Part shown: piece after piece, positions 46,301 to 54,475 of the stretch | Position numbering within the stretch: the stretch's first letter is position 1 | Layout of the letters: every line of letters begins with the position of its first letter | DNA from: Litchfieldella xinjiangensis | GTDB lineage: Bacteria; Pseudomonadota; Gammaproteobacteria; Pseudomonadales; Halomonadaceae | Direction of reading: 5' to 3' | Assembly: GCF_000759345.1 (NCBI RefSeq) | Contig: NZ_JPZL01000002.1 | Coordinates: 930,001 to 994,000, forward strand | DNA: 64,000 nucleotides | Program-made: the position numbers and the translations under genes | Notes under the pieces: model-generated | Database searches by the model: none | What the model saw: the letters and a program-made list of their open reading frames with translations, nothing else | What the model was told of the DNA's origin: nothing

Positions 46301-46477
46301 ATGAAAACCGAAGACGCAATCCAGCATTTCGGCGGCAAGAAGATAGATCTGGCGAAAGCGCTGGGGCTGTCTCCGTCCGCAATTACCCAGTGGGGCGAAA
46401 CGGTGCCTCCGCTTCGCCAGTTCCAGCTCGAGCGGATTACCGACGGAAAGCTGAAAGCCGAACCGGTTGCCGCCTGA
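46301..46477 (+). CDS. cro: Cro-like regulator, 58 residues
   Basis: This small helix-turn-helix protein reads KKIDLAKALGLSPSAITQWG, the P22 Cro type. AGGAGGG lies at the proper distance before the ATG. It is divergent from the repressor with the three-site operator between, so it is the expected lytic switch protein. Confidence 0.85.
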   Translation: MKTEDAIQHFGGKKIDLAKALGLSPSAITQWGETVPPLRQFQLERITDGKLKAEPVAA

Positions 46478-46540
46478 CTTATTGACCGCCTGCCTGGGAA
46501 GGCCGCGACCGCCGATGACTGACCGAAAAAAGGAAGAACC

Positions 46541-46867
46541 ATGGCTCAGTACCTGGTTGACGATCGCCGCCGCAAACCGGAAGGCGAACACCTTAGCAAC
46601 GTGGTGAAAGTGCGTTTTACCGATACGGAACTTGAGCTCCTCCAGGCCTCAGCCTCGATGAGCACCGAGGGACGCCTGGCTCCGTATCTCCATGACCTCG
46701 TACTCGAAGCGCATGAGGCGCGACGAGCCCGGCAAGCCCAGCTGCTTGCGGATCTAGCGGAAGGAAAGCCGCTTGATGACCAGGGCAGGGAAGCGCTCGA
46801 GGCATTGCTCGCTCGTATGGCTGAACAGGGCCTGATGAGGAGTTTGGCGCAACAACTGACGGCCTGA
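46541..46867 (+). CDS. Hypothetical phage protein, 108 residues
   Basis: This helical acidic protein reads VVKVRFTDTELELLQASASM, resembling the ribbon-helix-helix-type start of MobC-like proteins, but it is not a confident match. It lies behind cro in the rightward early operon. Confidence 0.5.
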   Translation: MAQYLVDDRRRKPEGEHLSNVVKVRFTDTELELLQASASMSTEGRLAPYLHDLVLEAHEARRARQAQLLADLAEGKPLDDQGREALEALLARMAEQGLMRSLAQQLTA

Positions 46868-46886
46868 CAGGCCCTGGAGTCGAATC

Positions 46887-47078
46887 GTGATCGACCAATC
46901 GGTAGTGCAAGGCGCATTGGCCCGTATGCGGCCAAGCCTGCGCCAAGAAGCAGAGGAACGCGCCAAGAGGCGTGGCGTTACCGCAGCAGACATCGTGATG
47001 GAGCAGTGCCTGGGGCAGCTCGAGGATCAGCTCTATGCGCTGCGGAAAAAAGGACGACCTGCATTGCGGGTTGTTTGA
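46887..47078 (+). CDS. Hypothetical phage protein, 63 residues, GTG start
   Basis: The GTG at 46887 follows GGAG. The protein is helical and basic at the end (KKGRPALRVV). It is unrecognised and is the third gene of the PR operon. Confidence 0.5.
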   Translation: MIDQSVVQGALARMRPSLRQEAEERAKRRGVTAADIVMEQCLGQLEDQLYALRKKGRPALRVV

Positions 47079-47141
47079 ACGGGCGGGCCCAGGCCCGTCA
47101 CTGCAATACGAGGCCCTTATAGGGCTGGCCCAGAAACGAAG

Positions 47142-47176
47142 AAGCCCGGCATATCGCTGGGGAGCGTGCCGGGCTT
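47142..47176 (+). terminator. 10-bp hairpin before rha, possible tR-type signal
   Basis: AAGCCCGGCA and TGCCGGGCTT pair across 15 bases. No T run follows. It lies in a 127-base gap with another hairpin near 47083-47098, the place where a rightward early terminator is expected. Confidence 0.4.
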
Positions 47177-47205
47177 CGAATCACGAACAGGTGATGGAGT
47201 AAATC

Positions 47206-47949
47206 ATGAACGAACTCACAGAACATCGCAAGCCGACCATGAGCAGCCGCGAAATTGCGGAGGTGGTCGAGTCTCGTCACGACAAGGTGAAGCAGTCCAT
47301 GGAGCGGCTGGCAGATCGGGGCCTGATCGCTTTTACCCCAGTGGGGGAAAAGGACACCGGCGGCCGGCCAGGCGTTGTCTACCACGTCAACAAGCGTGAC
47401 AGCTATGTGGTCGTGGCCCAGCTCTCCCCCGAGTTCACCGCCCGCCTGGTGGATCGCTGGCAAGAACTTGAGGAAAGCGCGGCTAAAACCGCCCTGACTC
47501 AATCAAACGTCCCGGCCACCCTGGCCTTGGTTGAGTGCGCCGCCAATCTGCTGCGCGCTTCCGATTCCGGAAAGGTGGTCATGCTTCGCAAGGCCGGCCA
47601 GGCCATCGGCGCCGATACCAGCTTTCTGCCCGACTACACCGAAGACAGCGCCCCGGGTCACGTGGGCGCCATGGATACCGCCAGCCTGACCCAACTGCTG
47701 CACGACTATGGCGTGGGCATGAGTGCGGCACGCTTCAACCAGGTCCTGGCTGAGATCGGCCTCCTTGAGCGTCGATCCCGTCGGACGTCAGGCGGGGAGA
47801 CCAAGAGCTTCTGGTGCATCACCGACGCGGGTCAGAAATACGGTAAGAACGTCGTCAGCCCGCAATCTCCTCGAGAGACCCAGCCCCATTGGTACCGGAA
47901 GCGCTTTACAGACCTGCTCGCCCTGGCGGGCATGGAAGGTGCGGCATGA
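47206..47949 (+). CDS. Rha-family phage regulatory protein
   Basis: The N-terminal 95 residues (SSREIAEVVESRHDKVKQSM) match the Rha domain found in temperate lambdoid phages such as P22, where Rha affects growth in certain host backgrounds. The C-terminal region has ARFNQVLAEIGLLE, resembling an ANT-type domain of antirepressors. It overlaps the O-like gene by 4 bases. Confidence 0.8.
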   Translation: MNELTEHRKPTMSSREIAEVVESRHDKVKQSMERLADRGLIAFTPVGEKDTGGRPGVVYHVNKRDSYVVVAQLSPEFTARLVDRWQELEESAAKTALTQSNVPATLALVECAANLLRASDSGKVVMLRKAGQAIGADTSFLPDYTEDSAPGHVGAMDTASLTQLLHDYGVGMSAARFNQVLAEIGLLERRSRRTSGGETKSFWCITDAGQKYGKNVVSPQSPRETQPHWYRKRFTDLLALAGMEGAA

Positions 47950-49094
47950 CCGCGCTTGAGAACATCCTTCACTTCCCAACGCAAGAGAGGCGCCCACGTG
48001 TGAACTCATGGCGCTGGAACGAGCTGGAGGAGGACGCCTTGGATGGCCTTCCTCATGATGCCCAGATTCTCTATCTGCGCGTCATACGCAAGCACATGGA
48101 CTACGCCACAGGCATCACCGGACGTGTGCGCAAGATCAGCTACACGCAGATGCGGGAGGTGCTTGAGTATCACCCGCCGAAACACAGCCGCGAGAAGCCG
48201 ATCACCTACAGCAAGGATCAGCTAAAGCGTCTGGTTCAGAAGTTGGTGGATGCTGGCCTCATTGAGCGTCTGCACTGCACTGAGAAAGGTGTTGCGCCGA
48301 TGGAGGTTCGTCTTCCAATGGCCAGCTGTGACGCTGACGAACACCGCCACGAGAGCGCCACGGAAACACCGCCACGTCTAAACCCCCATGGTAGAGCCTC
48401 TGGTGAGGTGAACACCGCCACGAGAGCGCCACGTAATAACGAACAACACCGCCACCCTTCCGGGTCCGGTAATTCCTCTCTACCTAGCGGTAGAGAGTCG
48501 TCATGCAAGCGCCGCCAGTGGGGTGAGCCTGTCGATCACGAGATCGCGGCCTGGATGGGCGAGATTGTCGATGCTCTGCCGGGAGGCTCCGAAAAACGCA
48601 GCCTGACCTCCTGGGCGAACACGATCCGACTGATGCGAGAACAGGACGAGCGCGAGCCTGACCACATACGCCGCTTGTTCGAATGGGCGACCCAGAACGA
48701 CTTCTGGCAAGCCAATATCCTCAGCCCCGCCAAGCTTCGCAAGCAGTGGAAAACCCTAGCCCTCCAGTTCAACCGTGACCGCACGGGAGCCCGCCATGAA
48801 GACCGCAACCCAGCTAGTCAGCGCCGCGCAGAACAAGATCGTGTCGCAGCAAGCCTCGCAGACCCATACGACACCTCCTGGGCGGCTGGTCTGTTCGACG
48901 AAGGAGGAGCGGAAGGCGCTGATCGGCAAGCTAGTGAACCGAGTGTTTACCCGCATGGAGGCGATATTCCCCAGGACCTGGCGGATGTCGTTCACAACGG
49001 ACCAGATGCTGAATCTGGCGAAGCGGGAGCTTGCGTTATCGATGGCGAGTTGGTCTTCGTTGCCGACACAGGAACGACTCGACATGGCCATTGA
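47946..49094 (+). CDS. Phage replication initiator, O-like
   Basis: This 382-residue protein has an N-terminal winged-helix-like domain (about residues 20-120), a linker encoded by the iteron region (about residues 130-185), and a C-terminal domain with ILSPAKLRKQWKTL. The architecture matches lambda O, which binds origin iterons inside its own gene. The ATG at 47946 overlaps rha. The final 100 codons overlap the P-like gene in another frame. Confidence 0.75.
   Translation: MTALENILHFPTQERRPRVNSWRWNELEEDALDGLPHDAQILYLRVIRKHMDYATGITGRVRKISYTQMREVLEYHPPKHSREKPITYSKDQLKRLVQKLVDAGLIERLHCTEKGVAPMEVRLPMASCDADEHRHESATETPPRLNPHGRASGEVNTATRAPRNNEQHRHPSGSGNSSLPSGRESSCKRRQWGEPVDHEIAAWMGEIVDALPGGSEKRSLTSWANTIRLMREQDEREPDHIRRLFEWATQNDFWQANILSPAKLRKQWKTLALQFNRDRTGARHEDRNPASQRRAEQDRVAASLADPYDTSWAAGLFDEGGAEGADRQASEPSVYPHGGDIPQDLADVVHNGPDAESGEAGACVIDGELVFVADTGTTRHGH
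48339..48497. other. Replication origin: iterons and hairpin inside the O-like gene
   Basis: AACACCGCCAC occurs four times, at 48340-48350, 48365-48375, 48411-48421 and 48445-48455. The first and third lie in a perfect 24-bp direct repeat (48339-48362 and 48410-48433) that is read in different frames, so DNA rather than protein is conserved. A perfect 9-bp stem with a TAGC loop (48476-48497) follows. This is the layout of a lambda-type origin. Confidence 0.75.
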
Positions 49095-49587
49095 GCGCGT
49101 GAAGAACGATGGCGGCAACTGGCCTCCGTCCATTGCTGAGCTGTGTCTACGCCTGAAGCCCAGCATGTCTGACTTTGGCCTGCCTGATCCCGAGGTGGCA
49201 TTCATGGAAGCCTGCTCCCATGCAGGCAATGTGAGCGGACACGCATGGAGTCACGAGGCTGTGCGTGAGGCCGGATCGGCAACAGGCTTCTGGGATTTGC
49301 GTCACGTAGCCAGCGACATCGAGAGGTCGCGCCTACGCAAGATATTCCACGCCAAATACGAAGCCATCTGCAACCGCGTGATTGCAGGCGGGGAAGTGTC
49401 CAGCGTTGCGCTTATCGAATGCGACGACATGAAAACCGCTCTTGAGCGTGCAGAGGCGGCGGCCAATGAGGAATCCGAGCGCCGGATGCGTGAGTTTTGG
49501 GCGAACAGGGGAGAAGAGCCCCCCAAGTCCGGAACTGAGGCCATTCAGCGTATGCGCGGGATGCTCGATGAGGAGGGCACTGCATGA
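48796..49587 (+). CDS. Phage replication protein, lambda P-like
   Basis: This 263-residue protein reads ALIGKLVNRVFTRMEAIFP and QERLDMAIERVKNDGGNWPP, matching the lambda P family that delivers the host helicase to the origin. The ATG at 48796 follows GGGAG. It overlaps the O-like gene by 299 bases in another frame, far more than the few bases of lambda O/P. Confidence 0.75.
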   Translation: MKTATQLVSAAQNKIVSQQASQTHTTPPGRLVCSTKEERKALIGKLVNRVFTRMEAIFPRTWRMSFTTDQMLNLAKRELALSMASWSSLPTQERLDMAIERVKNDGGNWPPSIAELCLRLKPSMSDFGLPDPEVAFMEACSHAGNVSGHAWSHEAVREAGSATGFWDLRHVASDIERSRLRKIFHAKYEAICNRVIAGGEVSSVALIECDDMKTALERAEAAANEESERRMREFWANRGEEPPKSGTEAIQRMRGMLDEEGTA

Positions 49588-49691
49588 ACTCACTACGAAC
49601 CCTGGTCTGGCTGATGACCGCGGCTGCCCTGACGGGGGCCGTGGCTGTCGAGGTGGCCTTACTCCACACGCTTATCGCCGGAGGTGCCTGA
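49584..49691 (+). CDS. Small single-pass membrane peptide, 35 residues
   Basis: A frame with ATGA overlap at the P-like stop and an end that overlaps the next ATG (TGATG) encodes a peptide with one hydrophobic helix (LVWLMTAAALTGAVAVEVAL). The tight coupling on both sides supports translation. The function is unknown. Confidence 0.5.
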   Translation: MNSLRTLVWLMTAAALTGAVAVEVALLHTLIAGGA

Positions 49692-49999
49692 TGGGATCCG
49701 TGACCAAGCTCAAGCCCAAGGCTTGCATCAACCGCCTTGAGAATCCCGAAAGCCAGCTCGGCCGGGTGCACCTGGTGCTGCGCGACGCAACCTACTGGCT
49801 GCAACTCCATGAAATCGGCGAGGCCATCCTTCAGCGCTTCGGACGCATGGACAGCCATGCCGCGATCAGCGCCCGTATCCGCGAACTACGTGGCCTGGGC
49901 ATAACGATCGTCAGCCGCGAAGTATCAGGCCCTGGTAGTGCCCGACCTCACGAATACAAGCTGATGTCCGCCTGGGGCGGCGAGGACGGTGCGGCGTGA
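49691..49999 (+). CDS. Hypothetical phage protein, 102 residues
   Basis: The ATG at 49691 shares a base with the TGA of the upstream peptide gene. The protein reads ATYWLQLHEIGEAILQRFG and has a winged-helix-like second half (SHAAISARIRELRGLGITIV), suggesting a DNA-binding role. The family is not recognised. Confidence 0.5.
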   Translation: MGSVTKLKPKACINRLENPESQLGRVHLVLRDATYWLQLHEIGEAILQRFGRMDSHAAISARIRELRGLGITIVSREVSGPGSARPHEYKLMSAWGGEDGAA

Positions 50000-50301
50000 G
50001 ACTCACGGCCCACGAACAAGGCGCACCGCTGCCGCCCAAGTCAGTGCTCGGAAAGGGCTGCAAGGTGCGCAAGGTCAAGAGCCCCTTTCTCGAAGGCGAG
50101 AGGCCGGGCGGGAGGCCTGGCCCTACCGATCCTGAGGGCGCGCGTTTGGTTGCTGAACTCATCGCCCGTCACGGAAGCAAATCGGCAGCTGCCCGAGCCG
50201 CCGGCTTCAATCCGACGACCTTCAGGACTTGGATATACAAGGGCGTCTATCCGGCCGAGGCGATGAAGCAGGTCCGCAAGGTACTGGGAGGTGATGCGTG
50301 A
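49996..50301 (+). CDS. Hypothetical HTH-like phage protein, 101 residues
   Basis: The GTG at 49996 overlaps the previous stop. The second half reads SKSAAARAAGFNPTTFRTWI, a helix-turn-helix-like pattern. The function is unknown. It lies in the nin-type region. Confidence 0.5.
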   Translation: MRLTAHEQGAPLPPKSVLGKGCKVRKVKSPFLEGERPGGRPGPTDPEGARLVAELIARHGSKSAAARAAGFNPTTFRTWIYKGVYPAEAMKQVRKVLGGDA

Positions 50302-50597
50302 GAATCGTCCCGATAAGTACCAAGGTTCGCCTGGCTGCATCCATGAGCCCGAGCGGCAGCTGGCGGTCACGCTTGGCATGGTCGCTGCGCACCGTTGCTG
50401 ATCGCCTCACAGGGCAGGTCACGATCGCTATAGAGGTGAAGGCGAGCCAGAAGATCGACGAACACGACATAGCGACAGCTTTCGTGAAGGGGATGGAAGT
50501 CAGCAAGGAATTGCTGTTCGAGCAGTGCCGAGCCAAAGAGATCGAGAGTCTCATGCGTCGGCATCAGCCCCACCTGTATGCGGAGGACAAGCAGTGA
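50298..50597 (+). CDS. Hypothetical phage protein, 99 residues
   Basis: The GTG at 50298 overlaps the upstream stop. The protein is basic at the N terminus and reads IDEHDIATAFVKGMEVSKEL later. It precedes ninB with an overlap. Not recognised. Confidence 0.5.
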   Translation: MRIVPISTKVRLAASMSPSGSWRSRLAWSLRTVADRLTGQVTIAIEVKASQKIDEHDIATAFVKGMEVSKELLFEQCRAKEIESLMRRHQPHLYAEDKQ

Positions 50598-51064
50598 GTA
50601 AGGAGCTGACCTACCGCATCGAGTCGATACGCGATCTTCAGAACACATTGGCTATGGCAGCACGCATGGCAGGCAGGGCGCTTGAGGAAGGGGCGGTCGA
50701 GCTAGTGCTACGCCGCCCTGGGCGCGGCCAAGGCCAGAACGCGAAGTTCCACGCCATGATCGGTGACATTCACCACCAGGCGTTTCGTGGTTATTCCGCA
50801 GATGGTGTGAAAGCGGTGCTCGTGAACCAGTTCGCGCTCGAGATGGAGGAGCAGGGCACACCACTGGCCAGCCCGGGCGAGAAGGTCTGGGACTGGAAAA
50901 CCAAGGAGCCCGTCTACGTGCGCCCCACCACGACGAAGTTTCGCAAGGCAGAGGCCGCGGCGTTCATCGAGTTCCTGTACGCCACCGGCGTTGAGTTGGG
51001 CGTCCAGTGGAGCGAGCGAGCCCTGGCAGCGTATGAAGAATACCGGGAGGCAAAGGCGGCATGA
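50594..51064 (+). CDS. ninB: NinB/Orf recombination mediator
   Basis: This 156-residue protein reads QNAKFHAMIGDIHHQ, typical of the NinB (lambda Orf) family, which binds SSB-coated DNA and helps load recombinase. The GTG at 50594 overlaps the preceding stop by 4 bases. It lies in the nin-type block with rusA and the phosphatase gene. Confidence 0.85.
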   Translation: MSKELTYRIESIRDLQNTLAMAARMAGRALEEGAVELVLRRPGRGQGQNAKFHAMIGDIHHQAFRGYSADGVKAVLVNQFALEMEEQGTPLASPGEKVWDWKTKEPVYVRPTTTKFRKAEAAAFIEFLYATGVELGVQWSERALAAYEEYREAKAA

Positions 51065-51198
51065 GCGAATGCGAGAAGTGTGGTGACGAGGCTATCGGCT
51101 TCAACGATGACGGCGACCTTCGCTGCGAGGATTGCCTCTTCGAGGAGACGTGCGAAGAGTTGTTTGCCGACCCGGCTGATGAAGAGGAGGCGTCCTGA
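51061..51198 (+). CDS. Small acidic zinc-ribbon protein, 45 residues
   Basis: The peptide has C-x2-C (ECEKCGDE) and a second C-x2-C (RCEDCLF), consistent with one zinc ribbon, and an acidic tail. It is coupled by overlaps to ninB upstream and to the DUF1364 gene downstream. The function is unknown. Confidence 0.55.
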   Translation: MSECEKCGDEAIGFNDDGDLRCEDCLFEETCEELFADPADEEEAS

Positions 51199-51533
51199 TG
51201 CTCAAGACCCTACGCGTTGAATCCCAGGCTATGCGGAATGCGGCCCGAGCCGAGCGCTGCACGCTCGAGATCCTCGGTGTCTGCAGCCATCGCGAGGAAA
51301 CGACCGTCCTGGCGCACCTGCCTGACGAGTCGCACGGGATCAGCCGCAAGAGTGATGACATATCCGCCGTGTTCGCTTGCTCCAACTGCCACAACGTCAT
51401 CGATGGCGATTCGAGAGGATGGCCAGCAGATGAGTACCGACAACGCGAGTGGTACTTCCGCCGTGCTCAGACCCGCACATGGCGCCGGCTGCTTGAGCTT
51501 GGCGTGATCAGTATCAAGGGGGTGCGCCTGTGA
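51198..51533 (+). CDS. DUF1364-type putative nuclease
   Basis: This 111-residue protein has His and Cys residues in the DUF1364 arrangement (RCTLEILGVC, VLAHLPDES, ACSNCHNVIDG), a group linked to HNH-like nucleases and often next to RusA in lambdoid phages. The activity is unproven here. Confidence 0.65.
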   Translation: MLKTLRVESQAMRNAARAERCTLEILGVCSHREETTVLAHLPDESHGISRKSDDISAVFACSNCHNVIDGDSRGWPADEYRQREWYFRRAQTRTWRRLLELGVISIKGVRL

Positions 51534-51733
51534 TGACGATCAGTAGCCCGGCAGGGCGACGGCTGGCCAAGGCGAAGGCGGATATGGATGCCGCCAACGA
51601 GCTGTTTCAAATCGGCGAAACCCAGGGTCAGCATTACGCATACCTCGCAGCGCGCAAAGAGCTTTCCAAGGCGGCAGCCATAGTCGCCGACGAACTGGTT
51701 GCCCAACGGTTTCACCTGATGGAGGGCGACTGA
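51533..51733 (+). CDS. Hypothetical phage protein, 66 residues
   Basis: The ATG at 51533 overlaps the stop of the upstream gene and is preceded by AGGGGG. The protein is helical (KAKADMDAANELF). Not recognised. It overlaps rusA by one base. Confidence 0.5.
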   Translation: MTISSPAGRRLAKAKADMDAANELFQIGETQGQHYAYLAARKELSKAAAIVADELVAQRFHLMEGD

Positions 51734-52110
51734 TGCGCTTGTTCGTTCCCTATATCGGCCCATCCACGAATGTGGCGCTGCGTCAGCACTGGCGGAAGCA
51801 CAAGAGCCAGGTCGAGCTGTGCGACCTGCTCACCAAGCAGGCGGTTATTGAATCGGGCTTGCCGCCTATTAGCGACCAGGTAGACCTCTTCTTCACGCCC
51901 CGCCTGGGCCCGAAGGAGCGGATCCGAGATACAGGCAACTACTCAATCAGCTGCAAGACGATCGAAGACGGCCTGGTCCGCGCCGGCCTGCTTCCAGATG
52001 ACCGTGGCGAGTACGTGAGGGAGTGGAAGGTGCGCCCGCCGATAATCGACCGCAAGCAACCGAGCGGTACCTGGGTGGAGATCGTTTTAGTGAAGGAGGA
52101 AGCGGCATGA
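51733..52110 (+). CDS. rusA: RusA-family Holliday junction resolvase
   Basis: This 125-residue protein reads DTGNYSISCKTIEDGLVRAG followed by LLPDDRG, matching the RusA core with catalytic Asp residues. RusA cuts four-way DNA junctions and is frequent in nin regions. It overlaps the phosphatase gene by 4 bases. Confidence 0.85.
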   Translation: MRLFVPYIGPSTNVALRQHWRKHKSQVELCDLLTKQAVIESGLPPISDQVDLFFTPRLGPKERIRDTGNYSISCKTIEDGLVRAGLLPDDRGEYVREWKVRPPIIDRKQPSGTWVEIVLVKEEAA

Positions 52111-52751
52111 TCCAGAGACACGAAGAGAATGCACAGGGCCGCGACTTCTTTGTAGGAGATATTCACGGCCAATACGACTTGCTGATGGAGGCCATGCGTG
52201 GCGTCGAGTTCGATAAGGCCCGGGATCGCCTGTTCTCCGTGGGCGACCTGATCGACCGGGGCGCTGACAGCTTCAAGTGCCTATCCCTCGTTTTTGAGCC
52301 CTGGTTCTACGGCGTGCTCGGCAATCACGAGGTATTGGCCCATGACGCCTTTGAGGACCCCGGAAGTGCTTGGGACCTGTGGCAGATGAATGGCGGGAGC
52401 TGGGTTTACCTGGAAGGCGCTCATGAAGTGAAGTCCATCCTAGGGGAAGCCCTGCGATACCTGCCCTACGCCCGCGAAGTCGAAGTGGCCGGCAAGCGAA
52501 TCGGCATGGTTCACGCAGAGCCGCCCGCCGATTGGGCCGACATAGAAACCGCCGATCCTCAGCACCTTGTCTGGAGCCGGAGACGCATCAGCCGCATGGA
52601 TACGACGCCCATTGCTGGCATCGATGCCGTAGTAGTTGGCCACACCATCCTCGAGCAGGCGACCTGGCTGGGCAATGTCCACTACATCGACACCGGAGCA
52701 TTCCACACCGGGAACCTGACACTCATCGATGCGCGGTCGATTGCAGGGTGA
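52107..52751 (+). CDS. Serine/threonine protein phosphatase, NinI-like
   Basis: This 214-residue protein has the metallophosphatase motifs GDIHGQ, GDLIDRG and GNHE in order, as in the lambda NinI (PP2A-type) enzyme. The ATG at 52107 overlaps rusA. It may dephosphorylate host proteins during infection. Confidence 0.9.
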   Translation: MIQRHEENAQGRDFFVGDIHGQYDLLMEAMRGVEFDKARDRLFSVGDLIDRGADSFKCLSLVFEPWFYGVLGNHEVLAHDAFEDPGSAWDLWQMNGGSWVYLEGAHEVKSILGEALRYLPYAREVEVAGKRIGMVHAEPPADWADIETADPQHLVWSRRRISRMDTTPIAGIDAVVVGHTILEQATWLGNVHYIDTGAFHTGNLTLIDARSIAG

Positions 52752-53047
52752 AGGAGCCACCCCGCACCTGGCCGGACGGTCGCCCCGTAGGTGGGACCAA
52801 CGGCTACCCGCCGGAGTACGCCGAGTGGTTGCTCTATTGCCAGGCACTGCATGTCGCGAAGCAGATGCTCAAGGCAGGCAAGGGACAGCGTGAGGGCATC
52901 TTCAAGCAGTGGGAAGGGCAATGGCCGGGTGTGACTCGGGAACGCGTCAGGGAAGCGATGGCAGAGCTCAGCACAAAGCCCAAGGGCAACGAAACAACGC
53001 AACACAACGATTTAGGCAACGCTAGGGCAACGGGGGATAGGGGATGA
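52748..53047 (+). CDS. Hypothetical phage protein, 99 residues
   Basis: The GTG at 52748 overlaps the phosphatase stop by 4 bases. The protein reads NGYPPEYAEWLLYCQALHVA and ends acidic and Asn/Thr-rich. It sits in the nin block. Not recognised. Confidence 0.5.
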   Translation: MKEPPRTWPDGRPVGGTNGYPPEYAEWLLYCQALHVAKQMLKAGKGQREGIFKQWEGQWPGVTRERVREAMAELSTKPKGNETTQHNDLGNARATGDRG

Positions 53048-53844
53048 GATATTCAAGCGCACGCCAAATGATTTTCGACGCGTATCAGACACGCCGCGGC
53101 AATAGCCCCATCGCCGGGCTATTCGATGACCTGCGCCGGATCCGCGAGAAGACCGGCAACAACGGCGCCAAGCTGCGCAGCCTGATTGCCGAGCACAAGC
53201 GCAACGTGAGAGCGCTGGCCAATGCCGATGTGAACAGCCCCGACATTGAGCAGCTGAAGATGGCCGTTCGCCGTACCGAGCAGCGCCTGTCCGAGGTTCG
53301 CACCGCGCTCGAGGATATATCGAAGTCGAGCAACGAGGGGCACCTTCCTGACAACGATTGGAAAATTGTGCATGGGCTGGAAGCCGGGGCAGTGATGAGT
53401 CGCGTCGAGTCATTGCCGATCCACCTGCAGGCACTAGCGCGGTATTGCTTCGGCCCCTTCACCCGCGACGAGCTTGCCGAAGATGCCGAGCATGTACATT
53501 GGGCCCTGTACTCGAAACTGCTGACCGAAGGCGTGAAGCTGCCAGGTCAGGGCAAGGGGCTGCCTACCGCCGAGCAGCTCAATACGCTCAAGTATCTGTG
53601 CGCTGCCGCCCTGTACCACCACAGCCAGGTGACATGGCCTTATTCACGGCCAGGGCTGCCCACGCCCAAAGCGGTGCAGGGCTTCATGCTGGACGAGTAT
53701 GGCGTCGAGGTGGAGGTTCGATTCTGGACGCGCACCGATCGCTCGACCTGGGGCGCGGTATGGGAGCGCATTCTTCGTGTGCTGGATAACTGGGAAGCCG
53801 AGGCATTGGCGCCGGTGGCTGACCTTTTACCGCAGGCGGCCTAA
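53044..53844 (+). CDS. Hypothetical protein in the late-antiterminator (Q) position
   Basis: This 266-residue protein has a coiled-coil-like first half and a C-terminal part with LPIHLQALARYCFGPF. It is the last gene of the nin block before the lysis region, where lambdoid phages carry Q. No Q zinc motif is seen, so the role is positional inference only. Confidence 0.45.
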   Translation: MRYSSARQMIFDAYQTRRGNSPIAGLFDDLRRIREKTGNNGAKLRSLIAEHKRNVRALANADVNSPDIEQLKMAVRRTEQRLSEVRTALEDISKSSNEGHLPDNDWKIVHGLEAGAVMSRVESLPIHLQALARYCFGPFTRDELAEDAEHVHWALYSKLLTEGVKLPGQGKGLPTAEQLNTLKYLCAAALYHHSQVTWPYSRPGLPTPKAVQGFMLDEYGVEVEVRFWTRTDRSTWGAVWERILRVLDNWEAEALAPVADLLPQAA

Positions 53845-53871
53845 CAGATATTCTTGTCAGCTTTCGGTTAA

Positions 53872-54399
53872 ATGGTAAGCCAAGTGGAAACGAGTGATGT
53901 CCTACAGTTCCTTGCCACCGTTATATTCGGTGGCGTTGCTGCATCCTTAGCCTCAGTGCTTTGGGGTAGAAGACATGCAAAGACTGACGCCAAAGTGGCT
54001 CGTCTTGAATCGCTTTACATGGCATTGGTGCGCTCAGAGAGGGATATGGACACCCATGTTCTATGGCACAGCCAATCCATGCTGGGGTTGCTGACCCCTG
54101 AACAAGCCATAGAGGGGCTTTCGCGTCACCATCAGCCTGTCTCAGATATAGGGCCCGGGGCTCAAGTACAGACCTATATCCATTTGTACTTCCCTGAATT
54201 CAGCGAGCGGTTCGCTGAGCTCGAAAAGCGAAGCAAGGATTGTGTGAGTTTCATCATTTACTACCAGAATTCGACCAAAGGCGGAAATACGGTCAGGAAG
54301 GACCTCTTGCCCGCGTTCCAAGCAAAAACAAAAGCCTTTCGCGAAGAGTTAGAGTTATTTAAGTCAGAGATCGCTGAGAAGATTCATTCTTCAATATAG
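53872..54399 (+). CDS. Membrane-anchored hypothetical protein, AT-richer, 175 residues
   Basis: An N-terminal transmembrane segment (VLQFLATVIFGGVAASLASV) is followed by a soluble helical region. The gene is more AT-rich than its surroundings and lies alone between the nin block and the lysis genes, as cargo genes often do. No ribosome site is evident and the family is unknown. Confidence 0.5.
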   Translation: MVSQVETSDVLQFLATVIFGGVAASLASVLWGRRHAKTDAKVARLESLYMALVRSERDMDTHVLWHSQSMLGLLTPEQAIEGLSRHHQPVSDIGPGAQVQTYIHLYFPEFSERFAELEKRSKDCVSFIIYYQNSTKGGNTVRKDLLPAFQAKTKAFREELELFKSEIAEKIHSSI

Positions 54400-54444
54400 A
54401 CACCTGCATCCGTTTCGCTTATCTTATACCCATGATCCGATTCT

Positions 54445-54470
54445 GCGCCCTGGCTTCCGAGCCGGGGCGC
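54445..54470. terminator. Hairpin between the cargo gene and the minus-strand small gene
   Basis: GCGCCC/GGGCGC and an inner GGCT/AGCC form a two-part stem around a TCCG loop. No T run follows, so it is only terminator-like for the two converging genes. Confidence 0.4.
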
Positions 54471-54475
54471 TTGCG

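Noticed and set aside
48339-48455. Possible CRISPR array
   Set aside because: The repeats are 11-24 bp with unequal short spacing and lie inside a replication gene, so they are origin iterons. No cas genes are present.
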